Position numbers and translations under genes: made by a program | Notes under the pieces: model-generated | What the model was told of the DNA's origin: nothing | Databases searched by the model: none | Seen by the model: the letters and a program-made list of their open reading frames with translations, nothing else | In this document: positions 1 to 7,404 of the stretch, piece by piece | Position numbering within the stretch: position 1 is the first letter of the stretch | Layout of the letters: each line of letters begins with the position of its first letter | Source of the DNA: a virus | Virus record (IMG/VR): IMGVR_UViG_3300034095_000462 | Location: 1 to 29,787 of that record | Direction: 5' to 3' (one strand) | Length of the DNA: 29,787 nt

Positions 1-4
1 CATC

Positions 5-187
5 TTATTCTGTTTTTAAAAGTTGTTTTAACTTTTTCTTTGCTATTTCATGTTGTTTCTTGAAATAGTAAGATTTAAATTTATTTGATTTTCTGTTACA
101 AAAGTCAATCATATACTGACAATAATCAATGTAATTATCAAGTTTTCTTTTGCTCTTGGTATTTGTTCTATATAATATACTACTCAT
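5..187 (-). CDS. Small basic hypothetical protein
   Basis: This 60-residue protein is rich in Lys and Tyr and ends in a lysine-rich helix (KKKLKQLLKTE). No family is recognised and it has no membrane segment. It is the last complete gene of the minus-strand series, two bases after the stop of the gene that begins at 432. Bases 1-3 read ATG on the minus strand, so another gene may begin there and run out of the window. Confidence 0.6.
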   Translation of the reverse strand: MSSILYRTNTKSKRKLDNYIDYCQYMIDFCNRKSNKFKSYYFKKQHEIAKKKLKQLLKTE

Positions 188-189
188 AT

Positions 190-432
190 TTACTGTATTA
201 AATTCTCCATATTCAGACCCTGGTCTTCCATTAATTCTCCAATCATTTCAAATACTCTATCCAGAGTTTCTTGACCAGATAAATTATCAGTATCAAGTAT
301 ATACTCCATCTTCTTTTTGACATTGACTTTTAGTTCCCATAGTACTAAAGCCATACCAAGAGCATTACTCATTCTTTTATGATCCATCATATCTTCTGGA
401 TCATTCATGTCAAACACAAATGTTGCTTTCAT
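190..432 (-). CDS. Phage protein of the MKATF-x-FD type
   Basis: This acidic 80-residue protein opens with MKATFVFDMNDPED. It resembles a widespread family of short phage proteins that start with a beta strand (MKATFxFDLPED) followed by helices and a stretch predicting disease-like 'LxELxxxxKKKxxY' spacing. Function is unknown in that family. The ATG overlaps the stop of the preceding gene (429-608) by four bases, so the two are probably translationally coupled. Confidence 0.75.
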   Translation of the reverse strand: MKATFVFDMNDPEDMMDHKRMSNALGMALVLWELKVNVKKKMEYILDTDNLSGQETLDRVFEMIGELMEDQGLNMENLIQ

Positions 433-608
433 TCTTTTTTATTTAAATAATTATAATTTCTAATGTGGGTAATAGCAACATGCTCATTACATAATCCACA
501 TGTTCCAAGATAAAATGTGCAAATCATTGTTTTATCTTTCTGTTCTTCTGTGAGATATTTTACTCCACATTTTACACAGACATAATCAGATTTTCTATTC
601 TCCTTCAT
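429..608 (-). CDS. Small zinc-ribbon-like protein
   Basis: The 59-residue product starts MKENRKSDY and has CVKC near the N-terminus and CGLC further on, with another Cys between them and a His after. This spacing suits a small zinc ribbon. A longer frame runs back to 668, but its extra residues lie inside the preceding gene. The ATG at 608 sits just before that gene's stop, in the usual short overlap of this operon. The function is unknown; nucleic-acid or protein binding would be typical. Confidence 0.65.
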   Translation of the reverse strand: MKENRKSDYVCVKCGVKYLTEEQKDKTMICTFYLGTCGLCNEHVAITHIRNYNYLNKKE

Positions 609-933
609 TGTCATAAATTTCTTTTTCTTCAGGACTAAGTTCTTCATATTTAGGTATAATATAACCATTAATCATTTCTTCTTCTGTAAAATATTCTTGA
701 TTTTTATAACCAAAACAAATACGGTTAGCTTCAAGTTGTATACTTTTTTCTCTTTCAAGTTGAAGTTTAGACTCTTTACTAAAATACTCTTCACTACAGT
801 TTCTTTTTCTAAGAATAAGCATTATCAAAAGATACAATTCTGAATCTTTGTCAAGTTTCACAAGTGCATCAAGTAAACTATTTGTTGTATACCTGCAGTA
901 ATCTATTTGATAAACTCTTTCTTCTTTTTTCAT
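595..933 (-). CDS. Hypothetical protein, helical and charged
   Basis: This 112-residue protein starts MKKEERVYQIDYCRY and ends in an acidic tail (EEKEIYDNEGE). It looks mostly alpha-helical and no family is recognised. It begins two bases after the gene ending at 936 and overlaps the next gene by 14 bases, which fits one long polycistronic transcript. Confidence 0.65.
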   Translation of the reverse strand: MKKEERVYQIDYCRYTTNSLLDALVKLDKDSELYLLIMLILRKRNCSEEYFSKESKLQLEREKSIQLEANRICFGYKNQEYFTEEEMINGYIIPKYEELSPEEKEIYDNEGE

Positions 934-935
934 TT

Positions 936-1145
936 TTAAATATCAATGTGTATTAAAAAACTAATTTTTCTTTTTAGAGTTGGATACTTTTCCAACAACC
1001 ATTTTGTCAAAGCATCATCACTTTTTTTACCATCAATATGGCATTCAATGTATACATGTTTTTTATAACCATGTATCAAAGGATTGGTTCTTAATTCTAC
1101 AGGTATCTCAGATACGGGAATTATTGATCTTTTAATTGTTTTCAT
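936..1145 (-). CDS. Small hypothetical protein
   Basis: A 69-residue basic protein beginning MKTIKRSIIPVSEIPVEL. No domain is recognised. Its ATG overlaps the stop of a 35-residue gene as ATGA, a pattern that recurs in this phage and supports both starts. Confidence 0.6.
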   Translation of the reverse strand: MKTIKRSIIPVSEIPVELRTNPLIHGYKKHVYIECHIDGKKSDDALTKWLLEKYPTLKRKISFLIHIDI

Positions 1146-1249
1146 ATCAACTTTTTATGTTTATAACAATCTATACATATGTGATACCCAGGATTTACAC
1201 TTGGTACCCATGTGTGTCTACAAAATAATCTTTTAATTTTTTTCCACAT
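1142..1249 (-). CDS. 35-residue zinc-finger-like microprotein
   Basis: The frame encodes MWKKIKRLFCRHTWVPS followed by HICIDCYKHKK. The Cys-His pair near residue 10 and the CxxC near the end make a plausible one-zinc knuckle. Small proteins with a C-R-H-x-W and later C-x-x-C pattern are common in Bacteroidota phages, with no assigned function. It fills an otherwise empty gap, overlaps the previous gene by 17 bases and ends in an ATGA overlap with the next. Confidence 0.6.
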   Translation of the reverse strand: MWKKIKRLFCRHTWVPSVNPGYHICIDCYKHKKLI

Positions 1250-1445
1250 GTTGTTTATTTTTAAGTTTCTTTCTTTTGTTTTTACTAAGTCTAAACTTTC
1301 TCATATCCCAATCCATAACAGTCTGGCATAATCTTCCTAAAATAACAATTGCTTCTTGATCTGATTCTGCTTCAAATGCTAATTTGGCTGTAATAATCTT
1401 GTGTTTAAACACATATTTATATCGTTTGCTAACAACTTGTTCCAT
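1233..1445 (-). CDS. Small basic hypothetical protein
   Basis: The 70-residue product begins MEQVVSKRYKYVFKHKIIT and ends in a strongly basic tail (KNKRKKLKNKQHVEKN). A longer frame reaches 1523, but the ATG at 1445 follows an A-rich stretch and the upstream gene stops at 1451, so 1445 is preferred. The basic C-terminus suggests nucleic-acid contact, but this is only inference. Confidence 0.6.
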   Translation of the reverse strand: MEQVVSKRYKYVFKHKIITAKLAFEAESDQEAIVILGRLCQTVMDWDMRKFRLSKNKRKKLKNKQHVEKN

Positions 1446-1450
1446 ACTAT

Positions 1451-1747
1451 TTATTTTTTTAATTTGACTATAAAAGTTGAAAATCCATGAGCAATAAAAG
1501 TACCTTCTGATATAGACAGGCAAGTAATTTGAAAGTTATCATTTTTGTAAAGTTCTTCTTTAACTTCTTCTATTGAACTTTCACCATATTTATTAATCCG
1601 TCTAAGGAAAATCAATTCTTCTCCTTTCATTACTCTTTGAGGTCTAAACATTTCAATAAGAATACTTTGCTCAATAATTCTTTTTCTTATAGTCCAAATA
1701 CCTATTGCTAATTGCAATGAGATGATTACAAAATATATAAGTTCCAT
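1451..1747 (-). CDS. Small single-pass membrane protein
   Basis: The 98-residue protein starts MELIYFVIISLQLAIGIW, one hydrophobic segment of about 17 residues followed by basic residues (RKRII). This predicts an N-out, C-in inner-membrane anchor or an uncleaved signal. The rest is a soluble alpha/beta domain of about 75 residues. No family is recognised. Confidence 0.6.
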   Translation of the reverse strand: MELIYFVIISLQLAIGIWTIRKRIIEQSILIEMFRPQRVMKGEELIFLRRINKYGESSIEEVKEELYKNDNFQITCLSISEGTFIAHGFSTFIVKLKK

Positions 1748-1749
1748 AG

Positions 1750-2004
1750 CTATTTTATATTTGTTAAAGGATAACTGTTTAAGATTGAATCCTTATCAAC
1801 TTCATAATAGTCACCTGTTGCACACCCATCTTCTTCTACGTAAATTGTATCTGCTTTCTCACTTGCTTCTTTCAATGCAGCTTCTACATGAAGTTTAGCA
1901 AATGCAATCATCATTTCAGAAACATTTCTGCCTGACATTGACAATTTGAAATCTTTATCATCATTAATAATTAAAAATTTTTCTGCTGTTGGTATTTCTG
2001 CCAT
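1750..2004 (-). CDS. Hypothetical acidic protein
   Basis: The 84-residue product begins MAEIPTAEKFLIINDDKD. The frame is open to 2040, but the ATG at 2004 follows the A-rich AAAGAAATAGT leader that also precedes the gene starting at 2296. The sequence is acidic with a predicted central helix (MMIAFAKLHVEAALKEAS). No function is recognised. Confidence 0.65.
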   Translation of the reverse strand: MAEIPTAEKFLIINDDKDFKLSMSGRNVSEMMIAFAKLHVEAALKEASEKADTIYVEEDGCATGDYYEVDKDSILNSYPLTNIK

Positions 2005-2014
2005 ACTATTTCTT

Positions 2015-2296
2015 TTAGATTTCTTCTTTAACCCAATCACTGAATTGAGTTTCTGCTTTTATTTGATTACCACTCATGTTAGTTTCTTTCCAATCTAATA
2101 CATCTTGTGTCTTTTTATGGATTTGACTATCTTTTTCACACCATACTGTAAAAGTTTTGTGTCCATAGTTTCCTGTGCTTACACCATTAGATGCTGTCTG
2201 ATATATCTTTCCATTCTTAGATAGATTGCTACCTCTATGTTTATGCGGTTGGTAATATAATCTTGTAGGAATGTGTTTCATTTTGTAAGGTTTCAT
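2015..2296 (-). CDS. Hypothetical protein
   Basis: The 93-residue product begins MKPYKMKHIPTRLYYQPHKH and is basic and aromatic-rich, probably beta-rich. The open frame extends to 2485, but that part lies inside the 242-residue gene upstream. The ATG at 2296 has the same AAAAAGAAATAGT leader as other genes here. No family is recognised with confidence. Confidence 0.6.
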   Translation of the reverse strand: MKPYKMKHIPTRLYYQPHKHRGSNLSKNGKIYQTASNGVSTGNYGHKTFTVWCEKDSQIHKKTQDVLDWKETNMSGNQIKAETQFSDWVKEEI

Positions 2297-2297
2297 A

Positions 2298-3026
2298 CTA
2301 TTTCTTTTTAAATTGTTCAAACCATTCATTAAATGATACTTTGCATTCAATTCCATCAGGAACATTTGCTTTCCAACAAGCAATAAATGCTTCTGCCATG
2401 TCTTCCTCACTATACATTCTTTCAGCTTGCCATTTAGCACCACTTTCAAATGCCTTTTCAATTTCATTTCTTGAATACTTACCATTACTGTTTTTTGGTA
2501 AAACTTCTTCTAATGTTTCTCGTTTAGGTTTAGAATTGTGCCACCTCATAGATGATGGTATATCAAGTTCCTGTTCTAACTCAAACATTTCTTTTTCTAA
2601 ATCTTGTTTAGGTTCTTCTTGTGGTATGATTATTTTGTACATCATCTTAAATGTTAAGGGGAATTCGACAAGTTTTTTATTAACTTCAACAAACTCACAA
2701 GTAGGATTCTTAACGAACCATTCTAAGAACTCATCATCAATAGCTTGAACACCATCTGCAATTAGAGTTGGGTCTGTTGTTAATATAATCCCCTGTAGTT
2801 TAGACTGATATTCAGCACCATTTGAATTCATTGGTTTATGTAAAAACTTATCTAAATACCATTGTCTTACACCTTTCTTAACATTTTCATAAGATGTGAT
2901 GTATAGTACTAAGGGATTTTTTATTGCAGTAAAACGTCCAGGATTCAATCCCAAATTACCAATAGCATTAATATGTAGCCTACTTGGGCTATCTTCTTTT
3001 GCTGGTAGTATGTGTATGTTTTTCAT
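2298..3026 (-). CDS. Phage protein with MKNIHILP-type N-terminus
   Basis: This 242-residue protein opens MKNIHILPAKEDSPSRLHIN, a signature seen in many uncharacterised proteins of Bacteroidota phages and prophages. A middle segment (ILTTDPTLIADGVQAIDDEF) is also typical of that group. The C-terminal third (AFESGAKWQAERMYSEEDM) resembles the short 'AFxxGxxWQ' helical module found alone in other phages. It may therefore be two modules joined by an acidic linker around residues 140-170. Function is unknown. Confidence 0.75.
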   Translation of the reverse strand: MKNIHILPAKEDSPSRLHINAIGNLGLNPGRFTAIKNPLVLYITSYENVKKGVRQWYLDKFLHKPMNSNGAEYQSKLQGIILTTDPTLIADGVQAIDDEFLEWFVKNPTCEFVEVNKKLVEFPLTFKMMYKIIIPQEEPKQDLEKEMFELEQELDIPSSMRWHNSKPKRETLEEVLPKNSNGKYSRNEIEKAFESGAKWQAERMYSEEDMAEAFIACWKANVPDGIECKVSFNEWFEQFKKK

Positions 3027-3059
3027 TTTATTCTTCTTTAAAGTTTCTTACTTTCTAAT

Positions 3060-3929
3060 TTAAAATATATATCTAATTGTATTCCAGGGTATTATAGAAT
3101 CATGTGCTTTTATAAATTCTTTAATATATCCTGCTTTTAAGATATGATTATACCTTAAATTAGTTCCACCATATTGTGATATTTTTCTTTCTTGAATAGT
3201 TGGTGTCCAAAGTAAATTTTCTCCAGGAAGATTATTCTGCAGGTTATAAACATGCTTCTCTGCATTGTGAGTAAGGAATATAACTTCAGCTTTTACATCT
3301 TGTCTCCAATCATACAGATAGGATGAGGCATTTACTTCAGCAAATAGTTCTTTATACTCTAATAACCAGCCATCACATATAATCACCGGACTGAAGTTTA
3401 AGTGCACATCATAACCAGCATCTTGGAATCTTCTTACAGCATTTAATCTCTCATGTATAGGAGTTGTATTAGGTTCTAACTTTTGTCTTAATGCTTCCGG
3501 CATAAGACTGAATCTAATTCTTACCTTACCTTGAGGATTAAATTTAAGTAAGTCTTCATTTACATACTTAGTAGCAAATGATGCCATAGCTCTTGGATGC
3601 AAGATAAAGAAATCAAAGATTCTCTCCCACTGATGGTATTTAGCATGCAGAGCAAAGTCTTCATTGCAACTAATGTCATAAGTTATGTACTCTTCATGTG
3701 TTTGATTGGGTTTTTCCACATCAGCAAACCATGCATGATCACTAATAGCTGTTAATATATCTCCATGATTTTTAGCAATAGATAAACCTGTAGGTTTATT
3801 TCTCTTCATGTAGCAGTAACTACAGTTATATAAACACCCATGTCCAAAGGACGGTGAAATATAATCTGTAGATCTGCCACTGGGTCTAATAAGCATTGAC
3901 TTTCTAGACACCTGTGTAACTAAACTCAT
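3060..3929 (-). CDS. Radical SAM protein, spore-photoproduct-lyase family
   Basis: This 289-residue protein carries the radical-SAM cluster motif CX3CX2C at Cys32, Cys36 and Cys39 (GCLYNCSYCYMK). Later blocks (SLMPEALRQKLEP; GYDVHLNFSPVI) match the SplB/COG1533 group. Members bind a 4Fe-4S cluster and S-adenosylmethionine, and the founding enzyme repairs the thymine spore photoproduct. I could not identify the extra hydrogen-donor cysteine of true SplB, and the only other cysteines are in SCNED and IICDG. It may therefore act on a different nucleic-acid substrate. It sits beside a cell-wall hydrolase, with no informative operon partner. Confidence 0.85.
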   Translation of the reverse strand: MSLVTQVSRKSMLIRPSGRSTDYISPSFGHGCLYNCSYCYMKRNKPTGLSIAKNHGDILTAISDHAWFADVEKPNQTHEEYITYDISCNEDFALHAKYHQWERIFDFFILHPRAMASFATKYVNEDLLKFNPQGKVRIRFSLMPEALRQKLEPNTTPIHERLNAVRRFQDAGYDVHLNFSPVIICDGWLLEYKELFAEVNASSYLYDWRQDVKAEVIFLTHNAEKHVYNLQNNLPGENLLWTPTIQERKISQYGGTNLRYNHILKAGYIKEFIKAHDSIIPWNTIRYIF

Positions 3930-3933
3930 TAAA

Positions 3934-4449
3934 TCAATTTGTTAATTCTTGATACTCTTTGAAATATTTTTCTAAATATTCACTGTAACCAGTATGAGCA
4001 TAGTTTCTATCTAAGTGAGATAAATACTGCTCTCTTGTCATTTGATGTCCTTGTACAAATTCTAAGTATAACTTATAATCAAGTACACTATGTTGCCAAG
4101 ACTCAAAATGTGCAAAACCTTTCTTGCTTCCTAGGCTTTTAGTAGGTCTTACACCCGGATGTCTCATACCAAATAAATTCTTATTTGATTTAAATAACCC
4201 GCTGCACATGTTACTTTCCTGCCGTACAATAGCATAGGCAATCTCAGGATGTTGTATATTCTTTTCTAGAATATAACTTACTAGTAGTTCTCTATCTAAT
4301 TTAGAACTATCTACTGCTACTACATCTGTAGTATCTTTAATCACTTTCTTTACAACCTTAATTTTTTTATTTTCACTTTTCCCTAAGCTTACTAAACCGG
4401 CTGTTAATACTCCAATCATTACAAACATTACTGTTACTTTCATATACAT
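3934..4449 (-). CDS. Exported glucosaminidase-type peptidoglycan hydrolase
   Basis: The 171-residue protein has an N-terminal hydrophobic segment at about residues 4-22 (signal peptide or anchor), a basic Lys-rich linker, then a glucosaminidase fold (PF01832-like). Markers are AYAIVRQESN with probable catalytic Glu78, NLFGMRHPG, and a C-terminal YSEYLEKYFKEY helix. Such enzymes cleave the glycan strand of peptidoglycan. It lies on the early strand, far from the holin cassette at 26246-27380, so it may act in DNA entry or wall remodelling rather than final lysis. A second in-frame ATG lies two codons on. Confidence 0.8.
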   Translation of the reverse strand: MYMKVTVMFVMIGVLTAGLVSLGKSENKKIKVVKKVIKDTTDVVAVDSSKLDRELLVSYILEKNIQHPEIAYAIVRQESNMCSGLFKSNKNLFGMRHPGVRPTKSLGSKKGFAHFESWQHSVLDYKLYLEFVQGHQMTREQYLSHLDRNYAHTGYSEYLEKYFKEYQELTN

Positions 4450-4460
4450 TAATTTAAGTT

Positions 4461-4519
4461 AAAAAACCGGTGGTAGACTTTTATGAATGTCAAGTAAATA
4501 AATTTATCTAACCACCGGT
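4461..4519 (-). terminator. Long-stem terminator of the 4520-5195 transcript
   Basis: ACCGGTGGT (4466-4474) pairs perfectly with ACCACCGGT (4511-4519), and the next bases read on the minus strand are TTTTTT (4466-4461). The loop of 36 bases is long for an intrinsic terminator, but the stem and U-tract are strong. It separates the gene-free region from the glucosaminidase gene. Confidence 0.65.
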
Positions 4520-5195
4520 AAATAAGAAGAATCCCACTTCTATATACCCTGTTGTAATCCGCAAGGCTTAGAGCTACTTATTCACTCCCGTGCAGTCAGA
4601 ACAGAACTCGAATCTGTCTTTGAGCCCCATGACAGAGCTTACGGAGTAATTACACTTACTCATCTCTAGGGATGTGAACCCATTCCGTATTGGATAAACC
4701 TTATTCCACCACCTGACCATAAATAACAGGAAGCACCTGTTTAGATTGTGTTACATTTCGCTGACCTCTTGTGCGTAACACTTCTTTTTGTTTATGAGGC
4801 AACCTAATCACCCATGCCTTTGGGTCAATCTGTTTCTTCCGGAAGAACTTGTATAGGGTATACTAACGCTCAAACCCCTATACATTGTCTTCCTTCTTAT
4901 GTTTTAAGTTTTAGACAACGCTATGTCCCAGTCAACTTCAACTTTAAGCTGCCGCTTCCTTTTATACAGTGTAAACGAGAACTATCTGTTTTGTAGTTTT
5001 CCTTAAGGCTACATGACTTTAACTACAAAAGTTCTTGCGTTAATTTAATTCCACGCACCGGAATGAGGTTGAGAACCTCTGTGTTGGTGGCAACTCAACT
5101 ATCCACATTTACTCATCTCCTATCTCAAGGGAACAACACATATAATCAGTCGCCTGCTTTAAGGTCAGCCACCCAGTAATGGATCGCACAGGAAT
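4520..5195 (-). ncRNA. Candidate large structured RNA with two related modules
   Basis: No credible gene fits here, yet the segment is full of local helices: 7 bp at 4748-4754/4775-4781, 9 bp at 4850-4858/4876-4884, 10 bp at 4989-4998/5021-5030, and hairpins at 4811-4824 and 5065-5079. Read on the minus strand, two modules of about 110 bases each start with an ACAGGTG...CCTGT hairpin and end with GAGATGAGTAArTGT (about 5215-5105 and 4741-4655). A perfect T-arm-like helix (ACAGA, loop TTCGAGT, TCTGT; about 4619-4603) is present, but I could not build a whole tRNA around it. Size and phage context recall giant RNAs such as GOLLD and ROOL. I cannot assign it to either. Confidence 0.5.
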
Positions 5196-5324
5196 CTAAT
5201 TGCTCACACCTGTACTGATTGTTTTTTCTTGTTTTTTAGCTTTTCTTTCTTTTTCATCAAGCTTGTTGAAATACTCAAGTCTTTCAGCTATTTTCTTGTT
5301 CACCAGTTGATTGTTGTCTGGCAT
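5196..5324 (-). CDS. 42-residue charged microprotein
   Basis: The frame begins MPDNNQLVNKKIAERLEYF and continues as a highly charged helix (DEKERKAKKQEK), ending in TAG. It starts inside the preceding 53-residue gene, in another frame, with a purine-rich GAAGGAGAA stretch just upstream that could serve as a Shine-Dalgarno site. Its 3' end touches the structured RNA region. It is short and unrecognised, so it is only moderately supported. Confidence 0.45.
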   Translation of the reverse strand: MPDNNQLVNKKIAERLEYFNKLDEKERKAKKQEKTISTGVSN

Positions 5325-5445
5325 ACTGTTCTCCTTCTTCATTCTCTTTCTGTTTTAAGATTCTAACAGCTTTATCTACACTTAATCCATCAGGTGTAAT
5401 ACCTGAATTAATTAAATCCATATACAATTCTTTAATCTTCCCCAT
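5284..5445 (-). CDS. 53-residue hypothetical protein
   Basis: The frame encodes MGKIKELYMDLINSGITPDG and then an acidic, Gln-rich tail (ENEEGEQYARQQ). It overlaps the end of the preceding gene by 14 bases, in keeping with the packed operon. It is predicted helical with no recognised family. Confidence 0.55.
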   Translation of the reverse strand: MGKIKELYMDLINSGITPDGLSVDKAVRILKQKENEEGEQYARQQSTGEQENS

Positions 5446-5809
5446 GTTGTGTGCCTCTTATGATTGCACCAATAACACCTCTAAAAGGATCATTTACTTC
5501 TTTACCAAGTTTATTACCAACTAAAAAACTTACAAATGCAAGCTCATTAGGATGTGTTACATGTTTACTTACATCAACCAATATTTTTGTAATATTCTCA
5601 TTACTATAGGCTGATTTAACTATTTCATATAACTCATTTCTTCTTTCAGGTGTAATACCTAATGTGCCTGTGATAGTTTCATCAGTATCATCAATGATCT
5701 TAACTGTAAGATAGTCTTGGTAGTTAGGTAAAACTACTGGAGTTTCTTTCTTGCTAAATAATTGAGAGATCCAATTCTTCTTCTTTGACTGTGATTTCTT
5801 GTTTTTCAT
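5432..5809 (-). CDS. Hypothetical protein with basic N-terminus
   Basis: The 125-residue product starts with a very basic segment (MKNKKSQSKKKNWISQLFSK) and continues as an alpha/beta domain. No other Met start lies before the domain, so the 56-base overlap with the preceding gene is accepted. It contains FVSFLVGNKLGKEVNDP and ends acidic. No function is recognised. Confidence 0.6.
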   Translation of the reverse strand: MKNKKSQSKKKNWISQLFSKKETPVVLPNYQDYLTVKIIDDTDETITGTLGITPERRNELYEIVKSAYSNENITKILVDVSKHVTHPNELAFVSFLVGNKLGKEVNDPFRGVIGAIIRGTQHGED

Positions 5810-6026
5810 AAATTTCTAAAGGTATAAAGCGTGAAGCACTATAATATTCATACGGAAAAGAATCTGGAGAAAGAGACACTTCCTCCAATTCAAATCCTAA
5901 TTCATTGCCCATAAGTGCTAATTGAACAATTTGTTTTACAGTATATACATTACCTTGAACTATCCATTCTGTAAGAGGAATCTTACCTGGCTTATTCTTG
6001 TCATTAATACAAACTACTTTAAGCAT
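5754..6026 (-). CDS. Phage protein of the MKVVCINDKN type
   Basis: The 90-residue protein begins MLKVVCINDKNKPGKIP, followed by a VYTV strand and a late FPYEYYSASRFIPLE block. This order (CINDxxxP ... W...G..YTV ... PYEYF..xRF) is familiar from many small phage proteins that resemble an SH3-like barrel. No function has been assigned to them. It overlaps ClpS upstream by 13 bases. Confidence 0.75.
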   Translation of the reverse strand: MLKVVCINDKNKPGKIPLTEWIVQGNVYTVKQIVQLALMGNELGFELEEVSLSPDSFPYEYYSASRFIPLEIYEKQEITVKEEELDLSII

Positions 6027-6298
6027 ACTCTTTTTATTTCAGATTTTAACTCCATCTGTTCTAAAGATGTGTTAATCTCTAACATATCCATATAATTACC
6101 AGATACAATATCTACTGAACCTTTACCATCTGCTATAAGAGCACATTGTTCTGCTTGATGGGCATCATGATTACAAAATCTAATTAAGCATGCAATAACA
6201 TATAAGAAATCATGCTGATCATCATTATGCAAAACAATCTTGTGTGTTTTAGTATCTTCCATATTATAATTTATGGAATTTTTTTCAGTATCCAACAT
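6014..6298 (-). CDS. clpS: ClpS-like protease adaptor
   Basis: ClpS delivers N-degron substrates to the ClpAP protease. The 94-residue protein has its core features: HKIVLHNDDQHDFLYVI (the NDD pocket residues at 25-27), then the HQAEQC helix at 47-52, then a KG turn and the TSLEQMELKSEI C-terminus. It looks closest to Bacteroidota ClpS. The pocket His of classical ClpS (His66 in E. coli) aligns by eye with Asp57 (IADGKG), so specificity may differ. Its ATG overlaps the helicase stop as TAATG, implying coupling. In a phage it would redirect or block host proteolysis. Confidence 0.75.
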   Translation of the reverse strand: MLDTEKNSINYNMEDTKTHKIVLHNDDQHDFLYVIACLIRFCNHDAHQAEQCALIADGKGSVDIVSGNYMDMLEINTSLEQMELKSEIKRVCLK

Positions 6299-7398
6299 TA
6301 ATATATTACATTAAATGTTTTGTAAGTTACTTTAGTTTGGTCAAATCCTTCTAAAGCTTGCTTAACCCAATGTTCATCAATAGTATTCTTATAACATAAA
6401 ATATGTACTACTGCTGTCTCATCTGGATTAAGTCTCAATAATCTACCAATTCTTTGGGCAGACTTTCTCTCATTACCATAAGCATGAAGAATAATACCTT
6501 GTCTAAGATCAGGAATATTAACACCTTCACTCAACTGATGTACAGTTGAAAGGCATTTAATCTTACCTTCTTTAAACCAAGTTAAACAATCTTCACTTCC
6601 TTTATTACCACTATGGTAAGAGTAAGGAGATAATAAATCTGCTTGCTCCTGTGTATTTGCAAAGACAATAACTTTGTTCTTTTGAGTAATGCTTGCTAAT
6701 AATTTCTTAGTATATTTTTCTTTACTAGGATACTCCATAAGAGCGCGCATTCTCATGACTCTGAGCATATGTAAATTACCTCCTCCGGACTCAACTCTTT
6801 GAGACCAGTACTGATAATTTAATTTCTCTGAGGTCAGGAAACTGTTATTCTTATTCTTCACTAAATAATCTTTCTTATCGGACAACTCAAGCATATGAAC
6901 AAATATCTTATAATCATTTAAGATATTATTCTCTACTGCATCATCAGCTTCAAAGCTATATACAACAGGACAGAAATCATTTACCATTCTACCCTTTTCA
7001 GAGCCGTGGTGTTTAGGAGGAGTACCAGTAAGACCCAGTATCTTTCCTTTGTAGTTCTCTAAGAAGAATCTATGTGAATCCAAAAGACTGTGTACTTCAT
7101 CCAAATAAACAATATCATAATCATTAGGATCATGTTTGTTTATGCTTAGATAAGTAGTAAACACAATTCTTCCAAGTAAATGAGCTTTATCAAATTTACC
7201 TGCATCATCAATCCAAGATTGAAATATAGATTTTTTTGGTGCAACAACCAATACTTTGTTTAGAGGAGATGTATTTCTATTAATATGGTTTAAACCAACT
7301 CTAGTTTTACCTACACCGGTACCCAATACAATAGTACATCTTCTATGATCATCAGTTTTGGCTAATGCAATGTCTTGTACATCATCTTTTGTAATCAT
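6298..7398 (-). CDS. SF2 DNA/RNA helicase (DEAD/DEAH-like)
   Basis: This 366-residue protein has the superfamily-2 motifs in order: Walker A GTGVGKT at 26-32, Walker B DEVH at 100-103, TGTPP at 124-128, and motif VI QRIGRLLR at 315-322. Only a short insertion separates the two RecA domains, so it is compact. The likely role is ATP-driven unwinding in phage replication, recombination or transcription. It lies in one operon with an HNH protein (six-base gap) and ClpS (overlap). Confidence 0.9.
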   Translation of the reverse strand: MITKDDVQDIALAKTDDHRRCTIVLGTGVGKTRVGLNHINRNTSPLNKVLVVAPKKSIFQSWIDDAGKFDKAHLLGRIVFTTYLSINKHDPNDYDIVYLDEVHSLLDSHRFFLENYKGKILGLTGTPPKHHGSEKGRMVNDFCPVVYSFEADDAVENNILNDYKIFVHMLELSDKKDYLVKNKNNSFLTSEKLNYQYWSQRVESGGGNLHMLRVMRMRALMEYPSKEKYTKKLLASITQKNKVIVFANTQEQADLLSPYSYHSGNKGSEDCLTWFKEGKIKCLSTVHQLSEGVNIPDLRQGIILHAYGNERKSAQRIGRLLRLNPDETAVVHILCYKNTIDEHWVKQALEGFDQTKVTYKTFNVIY

Positions 7399-7404
7399 TT
7401 TTAA

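Noticed and set aside
173-180. GTATATTA on the minus strand, like the late-promoter word
   Set aside because: It lies inside the coding region just after the start of gene 5-187, and in AT-rich DNA this eight-base word will occur by chance.
4595-4720. Possible tRNA genes around T-arm-like helices
   Set aside because: One perfect T-arm exists, but no acceptor stem, D-arm and anticodon loop fit within tRNA length. The second candidate loop (TTCACAT) departs from the conserved pattern.
4814-4996. 60-residue plus-strand frame in the gene-free block
   Set aside because: It has no ribosome-binding signal, runs against the neighbouring genes and coincides with strong inverted repeats.
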